Shown here: positions 1 through 7,853 of the stretch, in pieces
How the letters are laid out: every line of letters begins with the position of its first letter
Position numbering within the stretch: the stretch's first letter is position 1
From: Crateriforma conspicua
GTDB lineage: Bacteria; Planctomycetota; Planctomycetia; Pirellulales; Pirellulaceae
NCBI RefSeq assembly: GCF_007752935.1
Contig: NZ_CP036319.1
Coordinates: 4,216,001 to 4,280,000, forward strand
Direction of reading: 5' to 3'
DNA length: 64,000 nucleotides
Made by a program: the position numbers and the translations under genes
Notes under the pieces: generated by a model
Told to the model about the DNA's origin: nothing
What the model saw: only the letters and a program-made list of their open reading frames with translations
Database searches by the model: none

Positions 1-2
1 AC

Positions 3-374
3 ACGAAGACTCCGAAAACGGGCCAAAGAACCGCTAACAAGGTCGACAGCGAAAAACTGACCTCCGCAACCACGATGACCGGTGGCCTGGTCGGTGGTGC
101 GATCGGCGCTGCAAGTTTGGTCGGCCCTTTTCTAGTCGCCGGACCGATCGCGGGAATGGCCGTAGGTGCGGTCGGCGGTGGGTTGATCGCCGCACTGACC
201 AATACCGGCGTTCAAACCGAGAATGCGAAGACGTATCAGCAACGCGTGGAGGAAGGTTCGCGGTTGATCATCATGGAAGATGAACCGTTGAAGTTGCGTG
301 AAGCGGAACGCATCTTAAAGACCGTCGACCCTGTGACGCTGGAAGTCTTCCTTCGCGAAGGAGATGCGGCGTAG
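3..374 (+). CDS. Glycine-zipper stress-type protein, 5' truncated
   Basis: The frame is open from the window edge (first full codon at 3) through an ATG at 75 to the stop at 374, so the true start is probably outside the window. The visible part has a Gly/Ala-rich hydrophobic glycine-zipper stretch (GGLVGGAIGAA ... GAVGGGLIAAL). A short C-terminal domain follows with an 'RVEEGSRLIIM' strand and a helix, which resembles the C-terminal half of bacterial general-stress/YflT-like proteins. This assignment is by pattern only. The role is unknown; association with a membrane is likely. An internal start at 75 would give a 99-residue protein. Confidence 0.6.
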   Translation, partial: TKTPKTGQRTANKVDSEKLTSATTMTGGLVGGAIGAASLVGPFLVAGPIAGMAVGAVGGGLIAALTNTGVQTENAKTYQQRVEEGSRLIIMEDEPLKLREAERILKTVDPVTLEVFLREGDAA

Positions 375-379
375 GCGCT

Positions 380-497
380 GTTTATCAATTCAACACGAAG
401 GCCAACGGAAACGGTAACCCGACGCGTCAGCGAGGGATTCTTGATGAATGAATAACTTCGGCCCCTCGCTGACGCTTCGGGTTACCAATTGATAAAC
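380..497. repeat. Palindromic intergenic repeat (MITE/REP-like)
   Basis: Two 24-nt arms at 413-436 and 463-486 are inverted complements with one mismatch and enclose a 26-nt loop. Outside them, an 11-nt arm GTTTATCAATT (380-390) is matched by its exact complement at 487-497. The right outer arm abuts the inner arm, while the left one is separated from it by 22 nt. The unit carries no ORF. The GGTAACCCGA...GTCAGCGAGGG motif resembles dispersed repeats I associate with Rhodopirellula-type genomes; that link is from memory. Confidence 0.7.
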
Positions 498-616
498 AAT
501 TCCTAGCATCGTTGCGTCCGCGTTGGCCGATGCCGTGCAGCATGCAAGGTGCGGCAACCTGCGACACCGACTGCGACGCAAAGCAAGTTGCCTTGCGTCG
601 CCAGAACTGAAGCCGA

Positions 617-979
617 TCAGGCGTCCGTCGCGGAACTGATATTGGCCGCTTTGGCTTGGTTGTCCGATTGAGGATTGTCGCTGTTCCATTTGGCCAAGCG
701 ATCGAACCGGTCCTGAAGATTCTTAGTCAGCCCCGACAGTTCGCCGCCACGATGCATTGCCGATTCACGACAGCTATCTTTCGCGCGGGCTTCGATTTCC
801 GCTTGGATGCTGCCGTCTTTCCGAGCGTAGCCGTTCTGAATCAGCGACTTCAACAATGCTTCGGATCGATCGGCCATTTGGGATTGATCGCCTTGCAAGC
901 ACTGGCAACACAGCTGTGCAAGCTCATCGAACAATTCATCGATCTGCGGGTTGGATTCGCTAGGTTTGGGATCTGCCAT
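617..979 (-). CDS. Small hydrophilic hypothetical protein
   Basis: A 120-residue soluble protein with an ATG start at 979. It has no signal peptide or membrane segment. The sequence is mostly helical and charged, with a Cys-Cys-x-Cys cluster near residue 25 (QLCCQCLQG) and a C-terminal tail rich in Asn, Ser and Asp. I do not recognise a family. It is transcribed away from the exchanger gene that starts at 1237; the 257 bp between them would hold both promoters. Confidence 0.55.
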   Translation of the reverse strand: MADPKPSESNPQIDELFDELAQLCCQCLQGDQSQMADRSEALLKSLIQNGYARKDGSIQAEIEARAKDSCRESAMHRGGELSGLTKNLQDRFDRLAKWNSDNPQSDNQAKAANISSATDA

Positions 980-1236
980 GGTGGACTCCGTTGCATCAAG
1001 TTGCGGTGAAATTGAACGGCCGCCAAATCAAGAGCGGCTCCAGTGAATCAGTGACGCAATCGACATGCCGCGATGCTGATGATCCGAGGAATTGCCTGTC
1101 GATCGCGAAGACATGGACGACACGGCTTCCCTGTCGCGTTTCGTCGAGAGCCGTTCATTCCTCAAGTCCTTTCCTCCGGCCAATCGCAACGCTTCGGTGT
1201 CACGTGACGGCGCGTCTGTTGCAGCCGACCAAGGGC

Positions 1237-2295
1237 ATGTTTGAATTCCAACAGCTTTCGATCCCCACCAATGTGGTCATCTTTTTCGTTGCGGCCTGCG
1301 TCGTTTGGTTGGCGGGTACGAAACTAAGCCGCTACGTCGACTTGTTTGCCGAACGCACGGGTGTCGGCGAAGCCTTCGCCGGCGCGATGCTATTGGGCGG
1401 TGCGACCAGCTTGCCGGAACTTGCAACAACGGTCACCGCCGGATGGTCGGGCGCCGCCACCCTAGCAGGATCCAACCTGCTGGGCGGTATCGTCATGCAG
1501 ATCGCTGTTTTGGCGTTCATTGATGCCTTTGTGTTGCGAGGCAAACCGCTGACGATGTTTTCACCGCGATCATCCCTACTGCTGGTCGGCATCGTGTTGA
1601 TTGCGATGATCGCACTTGCCTGTGCCGCGATCGCCAGCGGAGACCGTTACGTGTGGCAGGGCATTGGAATTTGGCCGCCGCTGCTGTTTGTCGCCTATGT
1701 GGCGTCGATGGCCGTGATCTATCGCTATGAAGGCAGCCCCCGCTGGGAACCGCGTGGTGAAGTGGCCCAGCCACCCGAGTCGGCCAAAGACCTAAAGGAC
1801 AGCTTTCACGAAGCGTTCGACAACGTCAGCACGAAAACGATCATAGGATTGTTTTGCATGAGCGGTCTGGCGGTTTTGATCGGCGGGTATTTCGTCGCGC
1901 GAAGTGGCGAAGCATTGGCGAACCAGACGGGAATCAGCCAAGGTTTCATCGGTGCCACTTTGGTTGCCGTGGCCACCAGTCTGCCTGAATTAAGCACGAC
2001 TTATTCCGCCGTCCGCTTCGGTGCGTACAGCATGGCGGCGGCCAACATTTTGGGAACCAATAGTTTGGAAGTCGCTTTATTCTTGCCGGCCGAGCTGGCC
2101 TATCGCGAAGGAGGCATCATGAATGCGGTCGCGGCATCGTCAGTCTTCTTGGCCGCTCTGGGCATTCTGGTCACTTGCCTGTACCTGTGGGGCGTTTTGG
2201 AGCGGCGAGACAAAACCTTCCTAGGCATGGGTATTGATTCCTTCGCTGTTCTGGTCGTCTATGCCATCGGCATGACCATTTATTCAACGCTGTGA
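1237..2295 (+). CDS. CaCA-family calcium/sodium:proton antiporter
   Basis: An inner-membrane cation exchanger of about 352 residues with roughly ten hydrophobic segments. Both signature alpha-repeats are visible: the first around residues 45-80 (GGATSLPELATTV ... AGSNLLGG) and the second near residues 225-270 (GATLVAVATSLPELSTT ... AANILGTNSLEV). A long hydrophilic loop separates the halves, as in YrbG/CaxA relatives. These proteins use ion gradients to extrude Ca2+. The frame extends upstream to a TTG at 991, but that stretch is not membrane-like, so the ATG at 1237, just before the first transmembrane segment, is chosen. It appears monocistronic. Confidence 0.88.
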   Translation: MFEFQQLSIPTNVVIFFVAACVVWLAGTKLSRYVDLFAERTGVGEAFAGAMLLGGATSLPELATTVTAGWSGAATLAGSNLLGGIVMQIAVLAFIDAFVLRGKPLTMFSPRSSLLLVGIVLIAMIALACAAIASGDRYVWQGIGIWPPLLFVAYVASMAVIYRYEGSPRWEPRGEVAQPPESAKDLKDSFHEAFDNVSTKTIIGLFCMSGLAVLIGGYFVARSGEALANQTGISQGFIGATLVAVATSLPELSTTYSAVRFGAYSMAAANILGTNSLEVALFLPAELAYREGGIMNAVAASSVFLAALGILVTCLYLWGVLERRDKTFLGMGIDSFAVLVVYAIGMTIYSTL

Positions 2296-2579
2296 CCCCG
2301 CGAATGCAGCATTCCGCAACGCTGCGTCGATTGGGCAAGCGACGCCAACTCGGTCAACACTGTATCGCCATTCGCATACCGATGATCGCACCGGAGCGAT
2401 CCTCTGTGGCACAGCGATTGCGACCCTCTCGATTCGATCCAAAGCAATCAAACCGAACCGCACTTCTGTTCAGGCGATAACCCGAAACGGGCTAGCCGCT
2501 GGCCGGAAGACGACCGACATCGCTGACCCGCCTGGGAATGTCTAGCGGTGAAAGAAGTTCATCGAGGAGCCACCAAAAA

Positions 2580-3647
2580 ATGAAAGAACAACATCAACAA
2601 GATCGCCCGGCGGTGATCGTCACGGGCAGTTCCGGGCTTTTAGGCGGCCCGGTTTGTCGACGTTTGGCCGAAGAGGGATACGAAGTGTTTGGGTTCGACC
2701 GCGTCGGTCTTCCCGAACCACCCAAACACTTGCGGCACGTCCATGACATTGAATGCGACGTGACCAGCTATGCCAATGTTCAAGGTGCGCTGCGGAAAGT
2801 ACACGAGCGAACCGGTGGCCGTTTGGCAAGCGTGGTTCACATGGCGGCGTACTACGATTTCAGCGGCGCTGATAGCGATCTGTACCGCGAAGTGACCGTC
2901 AACGGTACTGATCGGCTATTGAACGGCTTGAGCGATTTCCGTTTGGAACAGTTCATCTTCACCAGCACCATGTTGGTTCATCGGCCTTGTGCAGTGGGTG
3001 ATCGCATCCGCGAAGACAGTCCGCTGCAAGCACAGTGGGCCTATCCAGAAAGCAAGATTGCTACCGAACGGTTGATTCGCGAAGGGCATCCCAGTGTGTC
3101 GTCGGTGTTTCTGCGGATCGCGGGCGTGTACACCGACTACGGTCGCCAGCCGACATTGGTCCAACAGATTAAACGGATCGCCGAGAAAGACTTTCAGGGC
3201 CATTTCTATCCTGGCGACGGCGACAACGGACAATCCGCAGTGCATGTCGACGACGCGGTCGAAGCGATTGTCCGAACGGTCAATCGCCGCGAACGCATTG
3301 AACCCAAGACGGCGATTTTGATCGGTGAACCCGATCCGCCCAGCTACGGGGAATTGCAAGACCGCATCGGCCAGCAGCTGCACGGCGAAGATTGGGCAAC
3401 GGTCCAGATTCCCAAGGCGGTCGCCAAGGTCGGTGCCGCGGTCAATGACACCGTCAGCGGTGGTGAATCGTTCATCAAGCCCTACATGGTCGACATGGCT
3501 GACGATCACTACGCCTTGGACATTTCCCGAGCGGAAGAACTGCTGGGCTGGAAGCCCAAGCATGACTTGCGTGAAACGTTAGCCGGGATCGTTCAAATGG
3601 CCCAACAGAATCCGGAACACTTCCGCAAACAGAATGGGTTGGACTGA
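2580..3647 (+). CDS. NAD(P)-dependent epimerase/dehydratase (SDR)
   Basis: An extended short-chain dehydrogenase/reductase of 355 residues. The Rossmann dinucleotide motif TGSSGLLG lies at residues 15-22 and the catalytic pair Tyr155/Lys159 sits in YPESK. The substrate cannot be read from the sequence; sugar-nucleotide epimerases and dehydratases are the nearest relatives. The ATG at 2580 is chosen over one at 2538 because GAGGAG at 2564-2569 gives good Shine-Dalgarno spacing. It is the first gene of a tight three-gene unit: the VKOR-like gene starts 2 nt after its stop, so a redox link is plausible. Confidence 0.88.
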   Translation: MKEQHQQDRPAVIVTGSSGLLGGPVCRRLAEEGYEVFGFDRVGLPEPPKHLRHVHDIECDVTSYANVQGALRKVHERTGGRLASVVHMAAYYDFSGADSDLYREVTVNGTDRLLNGLSDFRLEQFIFTSTMLVHRPCAVGDRIREDSPLQAQWAYPESKIATERLIREGHPSVSSVFLRIAGVYTDYGRQPTLVQQIKRIAEKDFQGHFYPGDGDNGQSAVHVDDAVEAIVRTVNRRERIEPKTAILIGEPDPPSYGELQDRIGQQLHGEDWATVQIPKAVAKVGAAVNDTVSGGESFIKPYMVDMADDHYALDISRAEELLGWKPKHDLRETLAGIVQMAQQNPEHFRKQNGLD

Positions 3648-3649
3648 CG

Positions 3650-4282
3650 ATGGACATTGCGATCGACCGAACGCCTGCCCGATTGAACGTCGCCGTTCCG
3701 CCGTATCCACACAATCCATCCTCGTGGATTCAGAGGTTGCCGATTTGTTTGTTGGCCTTTGTGGCCGCAGGAATCTCGACCCACTTGGCGATGTATCAGT
3801 GGGGCTTGATCGATTCCACCTGGGATCCGGTCTTCGGCGACAGCAGCAACCGAGTCTTGAAATCAGACGCGGCCAAATGGATGTACCGCATGCTGGGCAT
3901 CCACGATGCGGCGCTGGGTGTCATCGCATACCTGGGTGACGCGATTCTGGGGCTTGCAGGTTCCACACGACGTTGGCAATATCGCCCGTGGTTAGTGATC
4001 CTGTTCGGGATCGACGTCATTCCGCTGGGCATTGTTAGCGTCATCTTGGTGCTGTGCCAAGCGTTCGTCGTTGGACAATGGTGCTTTCTGTGCTTGGTGA
4101 CCGCAGCGATTTCGTTGATCTTGGTCTATTGGGCCTGGGACGAGGTGCGTTCGTCGGTCGTGTACCTGTACTTGGTTTGGAAAGACGATCGCAGTTGGCG
4201 GCAATTGTGGAAGGCGTTTTGGGGTTACCACGACGAAGCGTTTGACCGCGCCGCCGCAAAGATGCTGGCACAGGAGAACTAA
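3650..4282 (+). CDS. Vitamin K epoxide reductase-family membrane protein
   Basis: A 210-residue integral membrane protein with four or five hydrophobic helices. The VKOR-type CxxC (C145-F-L-C148) sits in the last core helix. VKOR-family proteins pass electrons between quinones and thioredoxin-like partners during disulphide formation. The loop between helices 1 and 2 carries WDPVFGDSSNRVLKS where other VKORs have a shuttling cysteine pair, so only the active-site pair remains; C33 and C136 lie inside helices. The gene is packed between the epimerase (2-nt gap) and the SPW protein (3-nt gap), implying co-transcription. The reaction it carries out is inferred only. Confidence 0.8.
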   Translation: MDIAIDRTPARLNVAVPPYPHNPSSWIQRLPICLLAFVAAGISTHLAMYQWGLIDSTWDPVFGDSSNRVLKSDAAKWMYRMLGIHDAALGVIAYLGDAILGLAGSTRRWQYRPWLVILFGIDVIPLGIVSVILVLCQAFVVGQWCFLCLVTAAISLILVYWAWDEVRSSVVYLYLVWKDDRSWRQLWKAFWGYHDEAFDRAAAKMLAQEN

Positions 4283-4285
4283 GTC

Positions 4286-4636
4286 ATGTGGGGACGCGTT
4301 GTCGAAATCATGACCGCCGTTTGGCTGGCCATCAGCCCTTGGATCTTCGGCGTCAGCGACCAGCCCCACTTGGTCTGGTCTGACATGCTGATCGCGCTGG
4401 CTATCGCCACCTGTTCGGGACTGTCCTATTGGCGTCCCACGCGGCGGGCACACTTGGTGATCCTATTGATCTCCGTTGGGCTGATCGCTTGGGGGCGACT
4501 GTCGGGCACACCGCCGATTGCCGCGCACCAGAATCACATCGTCATCGGGTTGTTTTTGTTGATGATCGCCCTGATCCCCAACGAAGCATCTCGCCCGCCC
4601 GAACCTTGGCGATTCGAAACCACCGCCAAGGTTTGA
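4286..4636 (+). CDS. SPW-repeat membrane protein
   Basis: A 116-residue membrane protein with four predicted helices and the signature ISPWIFG near residue 17, typical of the SPW repeat family. The second repeat copy is degenerate (IALIPNEA region). The function of the family is not established. The start lies 3 nt after the VKOR stop, so the two are very likely translated from one mRNA, and the SPW protein may be an accessory membrane subunit. The stop is only 15 nt from the convergent stop of the SHD1 gene. Confidence 0.82.
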   Translation: MWGRVVEIMTAVWLAISPWIFGVSDQPHLVWSDMLIALAIATCSGLSYWRPTRRAHLVILLISVGLIAWGRLSGTPPIAAHQNHIVIGLFLLMIALIPNEASRPPEPWRFETTAKV

Positions 4637-4651
4637 TGTATATGCCGGGAC

Positions 4652-5608
4652 TTAGCGAGAGACCTTTCGCACCGACCCGATCGTGTAGGCCGGGAATTGC
4701 ATCTGTGCCTGCTGTTGGGCGACCAAGCTGTCGCGACCGTACACGGTGACCCATCGCGGCGGGTACGGGTTGCCCGGTTTGGGGTAAAGCGTGACTTCCC
4801 ACAAGCTGGTCACGCCGGCACGGATGGCATTCATGTTCAAGTTTGCGATTGCGATTTGGCGGTCGAACTGTTGACGCTGGTAGGCGGATGCGGCGGACGA
4901 TTGCAGCCGAAACGTTTCATCGTCTTTGGCTTCGTAGTCGTCTTTTTCGTGTGCGGCCAACCATTGATGCCAACCGCCTTGCAACAAGTCATAGCTGGCA
5001 TCATCGAACAGGAAGAACGGCACGACGTATTCGTTTTCATCCGCCAGTTCCATCCGCACACCTTCGATGGTCACTTTTTTTGGTTCACCGCCCAGGGTTC
5101 GCACCCAGGCGAACATTTCTTGCTCGGTGACATCGTCTTTCTGTTGGATTTGGGCGACCACTTTGCGGGTGATCACCTGGTACACCGGCGGCAAGTTTTT
5201 GTACGCGCGATCGTTGATATACAACTTGCCGCGACGGCGTTGAATCGATACTTCGACGCGAGCATAGTCGACGACCAGACCTTTCACTTTCGCACCGCTG
5301 GTAAGCGTCCAAACCTGTTGTTTGTCCAGGTTTGCTTGCGATGCCTCCAACGCGTCTTCGTCTTTCAAGTATTCGCGATCGGCGTCGGACAGATCTTCCA
5401 ACTTGTACATACCTAATTCGCCGTCGGCACGCTGCAGCACGACGTGTTCGTCGTTGAAGGCGAATAGCTCCGCGTCGATGGTGTAAACGCCGGTCTTGTC
5501 GGTCCAAGTTCTGGCGTGGGCCGGCGTGGCAAAGCAAATGGCGGCGGCCAAAAGAATCACAGGTGCAGACGCGCGTAGGATGCGGTCAGAGAATCCGAGA
5601 GCGATCAT
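4652..5608 (-). CDS. Secreted SHD1-domain protein
   Basis: A 318-residue protein with an N-terminal signal peptide (hydrophobic segment ending near AHA, residues 13-32). An SHD1-like domain follows at about residues 33-85 (RTWTDKTGVYTIDAEL ... VLQRADGELGMYKLEDLS), a family abundant in planctomycetes. The rest is an alpha/beta region with many charged residues and no catalytic motif that I recognise. It probably acts in the periplasm or cell envelope. The neighbouring AI-2E permease gene is on the same strand upstream, 85 bp away, so they may share a transcript. Confidence 0.75.
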   Translation of the reverse strand: MIALGFSDRILRASAPVILLAAAICFATPAHARTWTDKTGVYTIDAELFAFNDEHVVLQRADGELGMYKLEDLSDADREYLKDEDALEASQANLDKQQVWTLTSGAKVKGLVVDYARVEVSIQRRRGKLYINDRAYKNLPPVYQVITRKVVAQIQQKDDVTEQEMFAWVRTLGGEPKKVTIEGVRMELADENEYVVPFFLFDDASYDLLQGGWHQWLAAHEKDDYEAKDDETFRLQSSAASAYQRQQFDRQIAIANLNMNAIRAGVTSLWEVTLYPKPGNPYPPRWVTVYGRDSLVAQQQAQMQFPAYTIGSVRKVSR

Positions 5609-5693
5609 GATCGAATCAGCAGTTGGGAGGGAAAAGAGGACGTTCGGTTTTCGGATCGTAAAAGTCGTCGGACACAGTTTAGCCCGCCGGGGA

Positions 5694-7250
5694 TCACCCC
5701 GTCGTCGCCGGAGCGGTTGTCACCGATGGGCCGAACGGATCGCCATCGTCGTCGTCGCTGGATCGTCCGGCCATCAACCGGGCGACGGGGCGCGTCATTT
5801 CGAAGCGTTCCAGCAAGATTTTCATCGCCGCGGTCATCGGCGTGGCCAAAAACATGCCCACGATCCCCCACATCATGCCCCAAAACATCAGTGCCAACAG
5901 GATCGTCACCGGATGCAGATCGGACGAATCACCCATCACCTTGGGCTCGACAACATTACCACTGATTAACTGAATGGTTCCGGTGGCCACAATCACGGCA
6001 ACCATCCACCAAACGTTGCCGCTGGGATCCAAAATGATCAACGGCACCGGCAAAACGCTGGCAACGATGGGACCGATGTTGGGAATGAAGTTCAGCAGGA
6101 ATGCCAAGACGCCAAACGACAACGCCATCGGGACACCAAACAAGTGCAACGTCAAGCCAAACAGAAACCCGGTGCCGATCGAAATCAAAGTCTTCAGCGA
6201 CAAGTATCCGCGGACTTGTTGATCGACTTCCTCCATGGTGCGATTCTTCTTGAACGTTGGTGAGCCCAGCAGGATGAAGAACACATAGATCAGCACGACC
6301 ACGCTGGTGGACACCAGGCTGATTAAGGCCTGGGAAATCATGGCGATACCGTCACGAACGAAAGCGTCCACGATACGTGTCGCCTGCTTGGTTCGTTCGT
6401 CGTCGTAATCGATCGGTGGCAGAGCAGCGGAGGTTTCAGCCGCCAAGGCTTCACGCCAACTGGGGACATGCGATGAAGGCACCGAAGGCTCCGCAACCGA
6501 CGGCACCGTAACCAACTTACGTGATGCGATCTGTTCGCCGCGATCGGTTGTCGATTCGTCGGCCACCGAGTCATTGGTATCAGAAGCAACAGATTCATCG
6601 GGATTCGCATCAACGGCGTTTGGATTGTCCGGATCCGCCAAACGTTGGTCTGACGTCGCGGGATCGGAATCCGACGACGCGGCCTCCTTGCGGTCTGGGG
6701 ATGTTTCCGACGCTGGGCTGGATGTCGACCGCTGGACGGGGCTGTTCTTGGTTTCGGAACTCACGGCGCTGCCGGGCGGTGGGTCGCTCGCCGGGGGCGG
6801 CGGGTCGCCGGGCGACGGAAGTCGATCGTTGGCGGGCGGTGGCGGCGGCGGTTTCAAAAGGGAAACGTCACTGGAAAACAAATCAAACGGCAAACCCGAT
6901 TCAGCCTTCATCACCAACTGTCGGACTCGCTGGCGATAGTCCGATGAATTGGTGGATAAGTCGACCATCGAAACCCAAACGGTCACGCCGAAAAGGGTCA
7001 TCACGGCCAAGCCCAACAAAAACGCGATACCCGCGGCCACCAATCGCGAGACGCCGAATCGTTTTTCCAAGAAATCCAAAATCGGCGCCACACCACTGAC
7101 GATGAAGAACGCGACCACCAGGGGCACCAAGACGGGGCGAAGCCAGAACACCAAATAGATGCCCGCAACGCTGGCCAGAATCATCAAACAGATGGTTTGA
7201 ATCCGAGTCTCGGAAATCTCGTATTCGGGCAGTGAATCAGACGGAATCAT
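5694..7250 (-). CDS. AI-2E-family transporter with Pro/Ser/Asp-rich insertion
   Basis: A 518-residue membrane protein. Residues 15-95 hold the first hydrophobic pair and the C-terminal ~230 residues carry the conserved family core (the GTGFLFGLTLHLFGVP and LNFIPNIGPIVASVLP segments, then a closing helix bundle). The family covers putative exporters, including TqsA-type AI-2 exporters and ion transporters; the substrate cannot be told. Residues about 133-291 are an insertion that is Pro-rich at first, then Ser/Asp/Thr-rich and apparently disordered, making the protein ~150 residues longer than usual. The frame continues to a TTG at 7262, but the ATG at 7250 is preferred. Confidence 0.85.
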   Translation of the reverse strand: MIPSDSLPEYEISETRIQTICLMILASVAGIYLVFWLRPVLVPLVVAFFIVSGVAPILDFLEKRFGVSRLVAAGIAFLLGLAVMTLFGVTVWVSMVDLSTNSSDYRQRVRQLVMKAESGLPFDLFSSDVSLLKPPPPPPANDRLPSPGDPPPPASDPPPGSAVSSETKNSPVQRSTSSPASETSPDRKEAASSDSDPATSDQRLADPDNPNAVDANPDESVASDTNDSVADESTTDRGEQIASRKLVTVPSVAEPSVPSSHVPSWREALAAETSAALPPIDYDDERTKQATRIVDAFVRDGIAMISQALISLVSTSVVVLIYVFFILLGSPTFKKNRTMEEVDQQVRGYLSLKTLISIGTGFLFGLTLHLFGVPMALSFGVLAFLLNFIPNIGPIVASVLPVPLIILDPSGNVWWMVAVIVATGTIQLISGNVVEPKVMGDSSDLHPVTILLALMFWGMMWGIVGMFLATPMTAAMKILLERFEMTRPVARLMAGRSSDDDDGDPFGPSVTTAPATTG

Positions 7251-7853
7251 TCGAGCGTTCAATGGGATGGCGGAACGGATCGACGCTGGCGAAACAAATC
7301 AACGACTGTTGCGATTTTTTGGGAGCGGGATCGGCCGAAGGTCTGTCGACGCGGCCGCGCCCGCTGTGTGTGTGTCAGTTTCAACCCTGGGACGGAGTTG
7401 CGGAACCGGCGATCCAACAGTCATTTTGCGCGGGCGAAGCGTCCGGACGTGGCGGCCGCATCGATCGCAAAGTCGGGTCGGGCCCCCCAGCGGAAGACAT
7501 TGGGGCCACGTTTCGGACCCAAACAGGCCGTGAAAACGGACCTTCGGGACGCAAAATTCGGCTTCACGAGCGGTCACAACGTCGGATTTTGTTTGACGGA
7601 CCAGGGGTTGGGCGGAGATAATCGGTCTTTGCGGCGCGTCGGGAACTTCGCCCGCAATTCCTTTTCTGACACTCGTCTGGTTCCCCAATCGCTTCATCGC
7701 ATCCACTGATCGGTCCGACACGCGGACGTGGTCGTCATCCGGCGGCCGTTGGCGGAACGCCCGCACCGACGCAGCGGATGAAGCGGGGCAAGACGAACGA
7801 ACGTACGGACACCACGCCAAAGATCTGCTTTACCAGCAATCGGAAAAACGCAC
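7251..7853. other. Divergent intergenic region, no gene seen
   Basis: These 603 bp separate the AI-2E permease (minus) from the secreted helical protein (plus) and should contain both promoters. Several open frames of 70-170 codons cross it, but their translations are Arg/Pro/Ser-rich with no hydrophobic or motif structure, so I treat them as chance. A short GTGTGTGT run lies near 7366. No convincing -35/-10 pair or hairpin was found. Confidence 0.5.
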
